From NCBI GenBank assembly GCA_016707685.1, contig JADJHE010000035.1:1-47377 (forward strand): a stretch of DNA of 47,377 nt. The letters run 5' to 3'. Made by a program: the position numbers and the translations under genes. This stretch comes from Bacteroidota bacterium (GTDB lineage Bacteria; Bacteroidota; Bacteroidia; 2-12-FULL-35-15). The notes under the pieces were generated by a model, which had not been told where the DNA came from, searched no databases, and saw only the letters and a list, made by a program, of their open reading frames with translations. Shown in pieces: positions 34,043 through 43,989 of the stretch (position 1 is the stretch's first letter; every line of letters begins with the position of its first letter).

Positions 34043-36031
34043 TTATTTAGAAGCAGCAGCTACTTCTGGTTTAGTTATACCTGTTCCAAATTTAAGAGGT
34101 ACATTGCTTCCAGCTGGAGAAACTCTAACATAACCAGTCATCTCTTGATGTAATGCACTACAAAAATCTGTACAATACATAGGCGAGATGCCAACTTTTG
34201 TAGGTACCCATTTTAATGTTTGTGTTTCACCTGGCATAATTAGTAATTCTGCATTGTCAGCTCCTTTGATAGCAAAGCCATGAGGCACATCCCAATCCTG
34301 TTCTAAGTTCGTTACGTGAAAATAAACTTCATCACCCATCTTAATTCCTTCAATATTATCAGGAGTTAAATGAGAACGAATAGCTGTCATGTATACATGA
34401 ACTTTATTTCCTTCTCTAACAACCTTTGTTTCTTTTTCTCCTTTTGCAGCATAAGGGTGAGCATTTTCTTCAATCTTAAACATTTTAACAGACTTGTCTT
34501 TGATGACACTTGCTAATACTGCTTGAGCATAGTGAGGCTCTCCAATTGTTGGGAAATCTAAAATTAATTTCATTTTCTCTCCACTAATATCAAACAACTG
34601 GGCACTTTGAGATAACTCAGGACCTGTTGGTAAATAACGATCTTTAGTGATTTTGTTATAAGCTATTAAGTATTTGCCAGTAGGTTTTTTTGTATCGCCA
34701 CCAACAACACATAAGTGACCAATAGAATAATATGTTGGTTGTCTATCAATTACTTTTAAGTCTTTGATGTTCCATTTAACCACTTCAGATGATACGAACA
34801 TAGATGTATATGCATTACCATCAGCATCAAACTCTGTATGCAAAGGTCCTAATCCTGGTTTCTTTACTTCACCATACAATGCAGATTCATATTTAATAAC
34901 TGGAATGCCTTCAAATTCACCGTCAAAGCTTTTTGCTGCAATTGCTTTTAACATTTTGTCATAACTAAATACTGGTATAACAGCTGCTAATTTACCACTA
35001 GCAACAATGTATTCTCCTGTTGGGGATACATCGCAACCATGAGGTGATTTTGGGCATGGGATGAAGTAACAAATATCTTTTAATTCTTTAGAATCTAACA
35101 CAAGTACTTCGGTCTTAATTTCTGAAGTGGCAGTATGCGTTTTTTCACTGTAAGTGTTATGAGCATATTTTACAGCTTGTTTTCTTCCTTTACCTGCTTT
35201 TATATACTCTTCTGCTTTTTTCCAGTTAACTGCCATTACAAAATCTTTATCTTTTTGTGAAGCATTAACTTCTAACAATGTGTTTGCTTGTTCTGTGTTA
35301 TAACATGAAAAGAAAAACCATCCGTTAGAAACACCTTTACCTGCACGACTTAAATCGAAGTTAACTCCTGGACATTGAATTTGGAATGCGATATCCATTT
35401 TACCGTCTTCTTTTCCAACACTAATAAAACTTAAAGTTCCTTTAAAGTTTTCTTTATATGTATCAATAGCTACATCTCCATTTGCATCGTCCATAGGTAC
35501 ACTAAAACGGGTTCCAGCTACTACATATTCTGTATTTTCAGTAATAAATGGTGATGAGTGATTACCTCCACTATTTGGTAGTTCAATGATTTCTTGTGTA
35601 CGAAATGTAGTTAAATCGATACGAGCAACACGTGGTGTGTTATTAGCATTACCAAAAACCCATTTTCCATCATATTCTCCATTTGTTTTAGAAAGTTGAA
35701 CATGATGTAAATCATCCCATGGAACCATGCCGTGCGATGTATTTAGCATTGGTTTTGTTTCTTCACTGTATCCCCATCCTTTTTCAGGATCTACGGAAAA
35801 CACAGGAATAACTCTTAATAAACGACCAGATGGTAATCCGTAAACACTCATTTGTCCACTAAATCCACCACTTACAAAGTTATAAACCTCATCGTATTTA
35901 CCTGGTGCAACATAAGCTTTAATGCCAGCATCTCCACTAACTGCATTTGATGTGTCTTTGGGTTTACAAGACTGTAAACCAGTGGCAGCAACAAAACCTG
36001 TTAACGCTACCATTTTAAATAAATTTTTCAT
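34043..36031 (-). CDS. nosZ: Nitrous oxide reductase, clade II (Sec-type)
   Basis: Reduces N2O to N2 in the periplasm. 662 residues, intact. The N-terminal beta-propeller supplies CuZ histidines in WDDLHHVQLSK (H109, H110), GGNHSS, SPHGCDVSP, GPLHTEFD, SIGHLCVVGG, IGEPHYAQ and ENAHPYA. The C-terminal cupredoxin carries the CuA site YCTDFCSALHQEM (about residues 617-630). The leader MKNLFKMVALTGFVAATGLQ is Sec type, not twin-arginine, as in clade II enzymes. It ends LQSC, so it may be a lipoprotein anchored at the membrane. It lies 18 nt downstream of a cytochrome c gene and is followed by a hairpin. There is no nosR or nosX in the window, as usual for clade II clusters. Confidence 0.97.
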   Translation of the reverse strand: MKNLFKMVALTGFVAATGLQSCKPKDTSNAVSGDAGIKAYVAPGKYDEVYNFVSGGFSGQMSVYGLPSGRLLRVIPVFSVDPEKGWGYSEETKPMLNTSHGMVPWDDLHHVQLSKTNGEYDGKWVFGNANNTPRVARIDLTTFRTQEIIELPNSGGNHSSPFITENTEYVVAGTRFSVPMDDANGDVAIDTYKENFKGTLSFISVGKEDGKMDIAFQIQCPGVNFDLSRAGKGVSNGWFFFSCYNTEQANTLLEVNASQKDKDFVMAVNWKKAEEYIKAGKGRKQAVKYAHNTYSEKTHTATSEIKTEVLVLDSKELKDICYFIPCPKSPHGCDVSPTGEYIVASGKLAAVIPVFSYDKMLKAIAAKSFDGEFEGIPVIKYESALYGEVKKPGLGPLHTEFDADGNAYTSMFVSSEVVKWNIKDLKVIDRQPTYYSIGHLCVVGGDTKKPTGKYLIAYNKITKDRYLPTGPELSQSAQLFDISGEKMKLILDFPTIGEPHYAQAVLASVIKDKSVKMFKIEENAHPYAAKGEKETKVVREGNKVHVYMTAIRSHLTPDNIEGIKMGDEVYFHVTNLEQDWDVPHGFAIKGADNAELLIMPGETQTLKWVPTKVGISPMYCTDFCSALHQEMTGYVRVSPAGSNVPLKFGTGITKPEVAAASK

Positions 36032-36049
36032 ATATCTTTTTTTTAGTAC

Positions 36050-36535
36050 TTATTTTAAACCATCTACTTTTCTCATATACTCTAGAATCGCTCTAGCCTC
36101 ATCATCTGTTAAACTTTGGTTTGGCATTCTAACCAAACATAATTCTAACATTGCCTGCGCTTCAGGATCTTTATCAATCATAGGATCTGGATTTGTAATA
36201 AAGTTCATAATCCATTCTCCTGTTCTGCGTTTTGTAACATCTTTCCAGCCCGGACCAACTAATTTTTCATCAGTCATTTTATGACAAGATGTACATTTAA
36301 CATTTGAAGCATCTTCCCCAATTTTAGCTTGAGCTTCATCTAATTTATCACTCAGTGCAAGTAGCTCTGCAGTATACTTTCCTTCTCCTCTTTTTGGATC
36401 ATAAGTTTCAGCATCTTTTACCATGCTTTGTGGTTCTTCTTGAGCTGCAGTTGCAGTTGTTGGTTTATCTTCCCCTCCGCATGACGAAAAGATAGCTGCT
36501 ATCGTAAGTGAAGCAATTACTTTGAATGTTTTCAT
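36050..36535 (-). CDS. Monoheme c-type cytochrome lipoprotein, probable electron donor to NosZ
   Basis: 161 residues from the ATG at 36535; upstream in-frame residues are untranslated leader. The lipoprotein signal ends FSSCGG. The heme site is CTSCH, the distal methionine is probably in LVRMPNQSL, and DDEARAILEYMRKVDG is the usual C-terminal cytochrome c helix. The gene stop is 18 nt before the nosZ start, so they are co-transcribed. It starts downstream of an Fnr-type box. The role as NosZ electron donor is inferred from linkage, as in other clade II clusters. Confidence 0.92.
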   Translation of the reverse strand: MKTFKVIASLTIAAIFSSCGGEDKPTTATAAQEEPQSMVKDAETYDPKRGEGKYTAELLALSDKLDEAQAKIGEDASNVKCTSCHKMTDEKLVGPGWKDVTKRRTGEWIMNFITNPDPMIDKDPEAQAMLELCLVRMPNQSLTDDEARAILEYMRKVDGLK

Positions 36536-36564
36536 AATTATATCTGTTAATGTTAATTTCAGTG

Positions 36565-36612
36565 CAAAATTCCAATAAAAAATCATGATTTTTTATGATT
36601 ACAATCATAAAA
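36565..36612 (-). promoter_or_regulatory. Fnr-type box and -7 element of the cytochrome c-nosZ operon
   Basis: TTTTATGATT (36591-36600) and AATCATAAAA (36603-36612) are perfect 10-nt arms around AC; the core is TGAT-N4-ATCA, centre 36601.5. On the minus strand GAATTTTG (36572-36565; one mismatch to TAnnTTTG) begins 29.5 nt downstream. A second palindrome, AATCATGATT, overlaps at 36581-36590. Confidence 0.75.
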
Positions 36613-37011
36613 TGATAAAAGTATCCATGAAAAAAAGAAAACTTTATTCTGAATTCTAAAATAATATGCCTAATACTATTTTTTTTGCAAAAAAATAGTA
36701 TATAATTAATTGATTTTCAATTTAATACAACTATTTACTAACTGTTTTTTGCTAGATAAATCTGTCTTTTCTAATTCTATTAAAATTTATATAATAAAAT
36801 TGCGATTTTACTTGAGTATTTGCGATTAAAAACAAAACAGGGTAGTTAAGTGTCTGTATATTTGAATATTGTGTTTTTTAGTGCTCAAATTTAGTCCTAT
36901 TCTATGTCACTAATTCGAAAAATACAGAAGGGCTCAAAGAAAATAAAATTATGATTTAAGCACAATAAATTATTTGTTAAAGAACGCGGTATTTTAACAG
37001 ATAGTCCTATT
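36613..37011. other. AT-rich intergenic region between the cytochrome c-nosZ and RND operons
   Basis: About 400 nt without a supported gene. It contains a perfect inverted repeat with 13-nt arms (ATACTATTTTTTT at 36673-36685, complement at 36689-36701), a plus-strand TATATTTG near 36856 and TAGTCCTATT twice (about 36892 and 37001). The inverted repeat could terminate a transcript or belong to a small RNA, but nothing identifies one. Confidence 0.55.
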
Positions 37012-37461
37012 TTAAAAATATATGATTTTTACTTCGATTTTCTTATCTCTGTTTAAGTCAACGCTTGCTTTTGAAAAGTTGGGTCGGTTTGTTAATCCAA
37101 TTGATTGGTAATTCGAAAAACCAACCCCTTCAATTGGCAAAATAAACCCCTTGTCAATTTCACCATTCTCATTTTCATCGTGAAGAATATTTACAGCGTA
37201 TTTTCCTACAGGTAGATTACTAAAGGTTACTTTAGAAGTGCCGTTTTGTATTTTTTCTTTCAATATTTTACAACACTTTTTATAATGTTCATCAGGAATA
37301 GTTCCGTCCTTATTGTATAAGGCAAATTGAACAACACCTTTGCAATTTTGTAACTCTTTTACTTCCACAGTTAGAGAATAGGTTTCTCCCTTTTGGTTAT
37401 TAAATGAAGATAAGGTCAATAAAGATATACTGACTAGTGCGAATAAGACTAATTGTTTCAT
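37012..37461 (-). CDS. DUF2141 secreted protein
   Basis: 149 residues with a signal peptide (LVLFALVSISLLTLSSF). The DUF2141 pattern is clear: LTVEVKELQNCKGVVQFALY, FSNLPVGKYAVNILHDENENGEIDKGF and a GFSNYQSIGLTNRPNFSKA end. These are beta-rich periplasmic proteins of unknown function. The gene follows the RND pump gene with a 1-nt gap, so it is the last gene of that operon. Confidence 0.9.
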   Translation of the reverse strand: MKQLVLFALVSISLLTLSSFNNQKGETYSLTVEVKELQNCKGVVQFALYNKDGTIPDEHYKKCCKILKEKIQNGTSKVTFSNLPVGKYAVNILHDENENGEIDKGFILPIEGVGFSNYQSIGLTNRPNFSKASVDLNRDKKIEVKIIYF

Positions 37462-37462
37462 T

Positions 37463-40326
37463 TTAATTCGTTTTTCTATTTGCAATTTTCTCTTTTAATC
37501 GGTCTACTAAATAATAAACCATTGGCACTAAATAAACAGTTAATATCAATGATGAAAATAGTCCGCCAATAATTACCCAAGCTAATCCGTTCTTCCATTC
37601 ACTAGCGGTTCCTTTACCAAGGGCAATGGGAAGCATTCCTATAATCATGGCGATAGTTGTCATTAAAATAGGACGCATACGACCTTTTCCGGCAATTATT
37701 AATGCTTCTTTGAAATGTTTCCCCTCTGCTTTCAATTGATTTGTAAAATCCACAATTAATATGGCATTTTTTACTACTAATCCCATTAGCATAATCAAAC
37801 CGAGCAACGCAAACAAGCTTAAATTATTTAAAGATAAATTCAATGCTAGAAATGCACCAATAGCAGCAACAGGAATTGAAAACAAAACGACAAATGGATA
37901 AACAAAACTATCATATAGAGCTACCATGATTAAATAAATCAATAGAAATGAAATAAGTAATACAGAGCCCAATGCGCCAAAACTATCATTTTGTCTTTTG
38001 ATATCACTACCCCAAGTCATTTGAATTCCATCGGGTAATGGATTGTTTTTAAGATAAGCTACTACATCATCGGCAACTGTTCCCGAAGGTCTGCCAAGTG
38101 CGTCAGATGTAAGCGTTACAGCTGGCTGACGATCTTTTCTTTCCAATAAGGATGGGGAATTATCTCGTTCTACTGTTGCAAATTGCGATACTTCTATTGG
38201 TAACCCCATTGGATTAACAATAGAGAGGCGTTGTACATCTTCATAATTTTGTCTACTGTAACCATCAAGCCAAATTCTTACAGGATATTCTGTTCCGTTT
38301 TCTGTTAATGTTGCATCATCATTACCAGTAAAAGCTGTTCTTAAATTCATACCAACATAAGCTGTCGTTAATCCTAAGCGTTGCATTTTATCTTTGTCGG
38401 GAATTATTTTGTATTCAGGACTACCTTGTTCTACAGATAAACGCACATTATCTGAACCCGGTATTTTTTCAATCACCGACTTTAAATCATTACCTGTTTT
38501 CATAACTAAATCTAAATTACTACCACTTAAAGTAATTTCAATTGGAGCTGAACGTGGTATCAATCCTAATGCAGCCATTGAATAATTTATTCCGGGAAAT
38601 TTCATTTTTAATTCTTCCCTCAGTTTTTTCATAAACTCTTCAGTAGGTTGCTTATTGCGTTCTTTTGCAGATTTTAACTGAATAGTAAATTCAGTTTTAT
38701 TAGCTGATCCTACACCTAAACTTCCAATGCCTGTACTCGGACCACCTATGTTACTAAACACAGTAGACACATCTGCTTGCTTGATAATATAGGTTTCTAT
38801 TTGCTGAGCGATTAAATTGTTTTGCTGAATGGAAGTTGATTTGTCAAACTCTAAAGCCATACGAAATTTACCCTGATCTCCAGTAGAGATAAGCTCTTTA
38901 CCAATGATACCTTGTTTCATTATTCCCAAAGTAACAGCGAAAAGTAAAACAACTATTCCTGTAAAAATTAACTTATGACTAAGTATCCATTCTAATTGTT
39001 TGCCATACCAATTGGTGAATTTTTCTAATTGATGTTCAAATCCAAGCAAAAAACGATTGAAGAAGTTGGTTGGTTGTAAATCTTCTTTCTTACCTATTCT
39101 TGATGCCAACCAAGGTGTAAGCGTAAAACCAACTAATAAGCTGGTGAGCGTAGAAGTTACAACAACTACAGAAAACTGCTTGAGCATGTCTGCCACAAAT
39201 ACTTGTAAAAACAATATTGGTAAAAACACAACCACGTCAACCAATGTGATCGACAATGCGGAAAATCCAATTTCCATACGTCCATCCATTGAGGCAGTGC
39301 GTTTTTCTTTACCCATATCTAAATGTCTTTGAATGTTTTCCAAAACCACAGTAGCATCATCAACCAAGATTCCAATAATTAAAGACATGGCGAGTAGGGT
39401 CATTAAATTTAGAGTGTATCCTAAAAGCCACATAACTGCAAAAGCTGTAACCAAAGAGGTAGGTATTGCAATGATAACAATTAAGGAGTTTCTGAAACTT
39501 CTTAAAAATAAAAGCATTACTAAAGAAACTAAAACAACTGCTAAACCCAAGTCAAACACAACCGAATTAACTGCTGCAATTGTATTATCTGTGCTATCAT
39601 CTGCAATGATGAATTTTACGTCAGAATTTTTGTTTTGTGCTTCAATGCTTTTAAATTTTGCACGAACCATTTTTGAAACATCAACAGCATTTGCATCGCC
39701 TTGTTTTTTTAATAGAATTCCAATGCCATCTTTTCCATTGTATCTACTGATCGATGTTGTTTCTTTTATTCCATCAACTACCTGAGCAACATCTTTTACA
39801 TAGACTGGACTGCCGGGCATTGGCATAGCAACTTGAACATCGGAAGATACTCATCTTTCATTTTTTGATAGAACTCAGTTGCAGGTAAATTACTGGTTGC
39901 GCTAATGGACATGATGGGCAAATCATTTGGCGACACTTTACTCATTACGGGACTTAAAATATCCTGCGGTAAATCTTTGCGAATATTGTCAATGTAGCGT
40001 TGAGCGTCCTGCATGGTTTTATCCAAATCAGTTCCGTATTTCAGGTTGGCAATAATGATAGATGCGTTTGGTAAAGATTTAGTTACCAAATAATCCACTC
40101 CTTCTAAGTTAGATAAAGCATCCTCTATTTTTCGTGATACCGAAGTTTCTACTTCGTTGGGCTCTGCTCCGGGATACACAGTTTTAATAACCACAACAGG
40201 TTGATTAAAATCAGGCATCAATTCATAACTCAAATTTTTATATCCTATAACTCCCAATAAGGTAAGTACGCTGAAAAGAACAATTATCAGCGAAGGACGT
40301 TTTATTGATATTTCTGTAATATTCAT
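37463..40326 (-). pseudogene. RND efflux transporter (AcrB/HAE1 type) with an internal deletion and frame break
   Basis: Inner-membrane proton-driven export pump. The N-terminal part (ISIKRPSLIIVLFSVLTLLG, PDFNQPVVVIKTVYPGAEP) is intact to DEYLPMF. The remaining 787 residues resume in another frame at VQVAMPMPGSPVYVKDVAQV and continue through FLRSFRNSLIVIIAIPTSLV, GILVDDATVVLENIQRH and GLVVKNAILIVDFTNQLK to the end. About 80 residues of the first porter region, which family members have between these points, are missing at about 39838. Either the gene is inactive or the assembly lost about 240 nt. The neighbours (MFP, TolC) are matching pump parts. The GDD-containing helix 4 (VDDATV) keeps proton-relay residues. 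Confidence 0.82.
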
Positions 40327-40336
40327 AATTCAAATT

Positions 40337-41385
40337 TTATTTAACAGTTACATTCGCATTGTCAAATAGATTAATAAATCCATTTGTTACAATCACATCA
40401 CCTTCTTCTAATCCCTTTGCCACAACAGTTTTATTTTTTATTTTTTGCGCAATACTTATGCTATTTAGAACAGCCTTTCCGTTCTTAACTTTATAAACTT
40501 GAGGTTGACTTGACGATCCAACAATAGCAGAAGCCGGTATAATGATTCCTGTTTTTTGATTTTCACTTTTCAAATTTACTTTACCAAACATTCCCGATTT
40601 GATTTTTAAATCGGAGGTGTTACTTACAATAAACTGAACAGGAAAACTACTGCCCATATTGGCTTTACTACCTATCATTGTTGCTTTACCCGACAATAGC
40701 ACTTCCGAATAAGCATCTGCATTAATCGAGAAGGTTTGATTTAATTGAAATGAACTCAAATCATTTTCAGAAACATTAACGGTAAATTTTAAAACTGAAA
40801 TATCTGTAATTTGAAGCAATGGCACACCCGGTGCGGCAAATGCTCCTCTTCAGTAAGTTTAGCAGTAACCACTCCATTAAAAGGTGCTTTGATTGTTGTT
40901 TTATTAATTTGTTCAAGTAAGGTTGCTCTTTGAACTTTTGCAGATTTTAAACCTAACTCTGCTTTTTCTAATTGAACCCCTTGTACAGCATCTGCATTCG
41001 CTAAAACAGTAAATCGTTTTACATCAGCTTCTAATCCTTCAACTTGAACCTCCGCTGATTGTAATTGCAATTTCAATAGTGAATTATCTAGCTGAATTAA
41101 TGATTGCCCCTTTGTTACAAAAGTTCCAACATCAACTAAAACATCATTTATCTTGCCTTGTATTTCAGCGCTAAGCTTAGTTTCTTTATTAGGTTCAAAT
41201 GTTCCTGAATAAGCAAATTCAGCTCCTATTAATTCGGATTTGATTGTATCTACCTGAACATGGATAGCTTGCTCTTTATCATATTGATAAACTTTATCTT
41301 TTACGATTTCTTTATTACTTTTTAATTTTATGACTACAATTGCAATTAATGCCAATGGTATGATGATGTATAAAACCTTTTTCAT
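40337..41385 (-). CDS. RND periplasmic adaptor (membrane fusion protein), one frame break
   Basis: Links the RND pump to its outer-membrane channel. About 349 residues after repair. An N-terminal anchor (YIIIPLALIAIVVIKL), a lipoyl domain (KLSAEIQGKINDVLVDVGTF, then APFNGVVTAKLTEEG), an alpha-helical hairpin and a beta-barrel (FTVNVSENDLSSFQLNQTF) are recognisable. A C-terminal PASAIVGSSSQPQVYKVKNG follows. Near 40848 one G is missing (GAGGAGCA for GAGGGAGCA); with it the joint reads EEGAFAAPGVPLLQIT. The gene sits 10 nt upstream of the pump gene. Confidence 0.88.
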
Positions 41386-41409
41386 TATCTGTTATTTTTA
41401 ATTATTAAT

Positions 41410-42421
41410 TTATTTCGTGTTTAAAATATTTCCTGATACTTTTTTTAGTTCTAAGTCTGCCTTCATCACATCTACCAATGCCGACAAATAATTTTGTTGT
41501 GCTTCCTTTTGGGTATTATCTGAAAGTAAAACATCTGTTAACGAGGCAACACCCTCTTTTTGCTGAATAAGTGTTTTAGAATAAATTGTTTCTGCTAATG
41601 TCAATTGCGTGTTCTTTCGTATTAAACAATAATATATCAGAGGTTGGTTTGCTTGTATACTTTACTACTTCTGACGATGTGCTAAATGTTTCTTCAATTG
41701 TAATTGGTCGGGATGGTGTTATGCCCAATTGAAGTTTTAATAAATTAAGAATTTGTTGAAGCTGCGCATTCGCCTTACTTAACTGTGTATTTAGCTGACT
41801 TTGCTGAAGTTTAATTTTATCTACATCTGTACCCTTTACCATTTGTTGTGAGTAGAGCAATTGAATATTGCTAAGTAGTTTTTCGCTATTACTTAATCCG
41901 TTTTTGATAAACACAATCTGATTTGATACTAACTGTGCATTGTAATACAAATTAGAAACATCAAATACCACTTGCTCCTCCGTTTGTTGAAACTGTATTT
42001 GATTTAATTCTTTTGCTCTTTTTGAAACGGTAATTGCTCCAATAGCTTGAGGGTTGTATAAAGGCACATCAAGCGTTAGGTTTGCATTTAAATTATGTGG
42101 GACACCAAATTGAGCCTCTTTGTAAACGCCTGCCGGTCCGCCAAAAACAGATGCAGGGAGTAACTGATACGGAAGATCGGTGTAGTACCGATAGTCAACA
42201 TTGCCATACAATTTTGGCACTAAACCACTTTTCGCTTCCTTGTTCCTCTCATTGGCAATCTCAATATCGCCTTGTGCTATTTTCAACGTTTTATTATGCA
42301 CTAATGCTGTATCAATACATTGCTTTAGTGACCAATTTTGAGCCTCAGAATTGGTTGTGAAAATTAAAATGGTTAGAACCATTAATAATTTCAATTTTAA
42401 TAAGTGAGTGTTTACTAACAT
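41410..42421 (-). pseudogene. TolC-family outer-membrane channel with an internal deletion and frame break
   Basis: Outer-membrane component of the RND pump. A signal peptide (LLMVLTILIFTTNSEAQ) and the first half (WSLKQCIDTALVHNKTLKIA, LTLDVPLYNPQAIGA, coiled coil QSQLNTQLSKANAQLQQIL) are normal. The frame stops at about 41613 after KPTSDILLF and resumes with TLAETIYSKTLIQQKEGVAS, which is the last helical hairpin. About 110 residues of the second structural repeat that TolC proteins normally have are absent. As for the pump gene, this is either a real lesion or collapsed assembly. Confidence 0.8.
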
Positions 42422-42437
42422 AATTAGGCAAATTTTT

Positions 42438-42725
42438 TTATTTGATTAATAGTAATTGAGTGTCTTGAATTCCTTCTACCCAATGTTTTACGTTTGGCTC
42501 AATGTTAACCATGTCGCCACTTGAAAGATTTTCTGTTACACCTTTTTCATTTTTAAAAACTACATTGCCATTAATACAAATAAGTAATGCCGGAACAGTT
42601 GTTATATGTTCTTTTAAAACGCCAGTTGCCATAATTTTTAAAGCAGTAACATTTCCTTCTGTAGCTGAAAATACTTTTTTTGCACTTACAGGCTTTTCTT
42701 CGGTATGGAATGAATTTATGTTCAT
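42438..42725 (-). CDS. Small cupin-domain protein
   Basis: 95 residues forming one cupin barrel: TALKIMATGVLKEHITTVPALLICINGNVVFKNEKG and SGDMVNIEPNVKHWVEGIQD (quoted here only as landmarks LKEHITTVPALL and NIEPNVKHWVEG). The motif-1 metal ligands are reduced to one histidine (EH) and one downstream (KHW), so metal binding is uncertain. There is no signal peptide, so it is cytoplasmic. It lies between the damaged cytochrome gene and the TolC gene in the TetR-controlled operon. Similar small cupins follow redox or stress genes, but its function is not known. Confidence 0.8.
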   Translation of the reverse strand: MNINSFHTEEKPVSAKKVFSATEGNVTALKIMATGVLKEHITTVPALLICINGNVVFKNEKGVTENLSSGDMVNIEPNVKHWVEGIQDTQLLLIK

Positions 42726-42730
42726 GATTT

Positions 42731-43106
42731 CTATTTTAAATCGGTACTTGATTTTTCATTTAGCGAATCCCACTTATTATACCAGATATCACTTGATACA
42801 TCATTATCAAACAAATAACTAGCAATTATTTTTACATCTTCTTCCTTAAAATTTTGCTTGGGCATTAAATTAAAATTAGCTCCAGGCATAATTGATAATT
42901 CTGAAGGGTTTTGTACAAATTTCCAAATTGAATTTGCAATTCAATTTTTGTAATAGAATCAGTAAGATATGTTCTCTCTAAAATGGTGGTGCAGGCGGTT
43001 CCTTTGGTTATGACCTGTTGCTTTTGACAGCGTTGTTGTGGTTATCACAACTCGATACAAATAAACTAAAACAAATTGCAAATAGAATAAGGCGTCCTGT
43101 TTTCAT
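42731..43106 (-). pseudogene. Cytochrome c-like lipoprotein, disrupted
   Basis: The first 32 codons encode a lipoprotein leader (LILFAICFSLFVSSCDNH) and then stop at TCA TAA. Another frame continues as QQVITKGTACTTILERTY and a third reads VQNPSELSIMPGANFNLMPK, then FKEEDVKIIASYLFDND to the stop. The NLMPKQNF and EEDVKIIASYL pieces match the methionine-ligand region and last helix of small c-type cytochromes. The CXXCH heme motif is not intact; GTACTT may be its left half, with the right half lost. At least two frame changes and a probable deletion are needed to explain it. Confidence 0.65.
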
Positions 43107-43107
43107 A

Positions 43108-43593
43108 TTACTCAAAATACAAATTCAATGTTTTATATGAAGCTTTTATTTCCTCAAAGGTGTGCAATGCCTCATCGTTATTTTTTGATTTATTCAATTT
43201 GTCTACCATATCAATATAAGGCAACAACCATTTATGTAATTCATCATGGGCTTTTCCCTCCATTGTACAATTTGAAGTTAACAGATCAATGTTTTTCTGC
43301 AAACTTGATCCAAGTTGTGTGAAGTCCTTTAATTCTGTGTGTTTAGTTTCCGAAAAGCCGTTAATATCAGATTCCATGTTTCTAATATGTGCCATCATTT
43401 CCGGAACAACTGTCCATTTCGCTCCGTTATTAAATTCAATAGAGTCACTCTCTTCGTGTTGATGTGTAATTTCATCCGTTGCTTCTATTTGTTTAGTTTG
43501 CAACGTTTCGCTATTCTGTTCTTTTACTGAATCATTACAACCATAAATGATACTCATGAGAATCATTGTTGCTATTGCTAAATGCTTTTTCAT
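43108..43593 (-). CDS. Hypothetical lipoprotein, helical
   Basis: 161 residues from the ATG at 43593. The leader ends IIYGCNDS (lipobox cysteine). After an acidic, His-rich linker (THQHEESDSIE) the mature part is helical: KWTVVPEMMAHIRNMESDIN, LGSSLQKNIDLLTSNCTM and HDELHKWLLPYIDMVDKLN. The His/Cys/Met content (GKAHDELHKW, NCTMEG) would suit heme or metal binding in the periplasm, which is inference. I have no family name. It overlaps the upstream membrane-protein gene by 4 nt. Confidence 0.78.
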   Translation of the reverse strand: MKKHLAIATMILMSIIYGCNDSVKEQNSETLQTKQIEATDEITHQHEESDSIEFNNGAKWTVVPEMMAHIRNMESDINGFSETKHTELKDFTQLGSSLQKNIDLLTSNCTMEGKAHDELHKWLLPYIDMVDKLNKSKNNDEALHTFEEIKASYKTLNLYFE

Positions 43594-43982
43594 TGTGCTG
43601 TTTTTTTTGTTATAAAATACCATGATATACCTGCAAATGCACCCGTAATGGCAATACGTGATAGCATAGCTTTAATCGTTTTTTGTTCATAAATTCCACC
43701 TGTATTTGCGTGAATTAACAAACCAACAAAACTCACAATAAGAATTGTTGTTGTAATTAAAAGCAATTTTGTTGCCCACACTTTTTCGGTAAATAAACCA
43801 TATGCCGCAAACAGGTACATAAATCCGGCAATGAAATTAGAGATCACTACAAATAATACGTAATTGCCCTCCTTTTCCCTTATCCCAAATAAATCAAATA
43901 TTACTGAAGTACTCATGAAGAGAGTTATTAATGCAAATAGTGTAATGATAACTGCTGCTATTTTTAAAATAATTAATTTCAT
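43590..43982 (-). CDS. Small membrane protein, four helices
   Basis: 130 residues with four hydrophobic segments (IAAVIITLFALITLFMS, VLFVVISNFIAGFMYLFAAY, LLLITTTILIVSFVGLLIHA, IAITGAFAGISWYFIT). No charged or histidine motif stands out apart from one helix-end His. I recognise no family. It lies 7 nt after the repaired TetR stop and overlaps the next gene by 4 nt, so it belongs to the efflux operon. Confidence 0.78.
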   Translation of the reverse strand: MKLIILKIAAVIITLFALITLFMSTSVIFDLFGIREKEGNYVLFVVISNFIAGFMYLFAAYGLFTEKVWATKLLLITTTILIVSFVGLLIHANTGGIYEQKTIKAMLSRIAITGAFAGISWYFITKKTAQ

Positions 43983-43989
43983 GAGTTTT

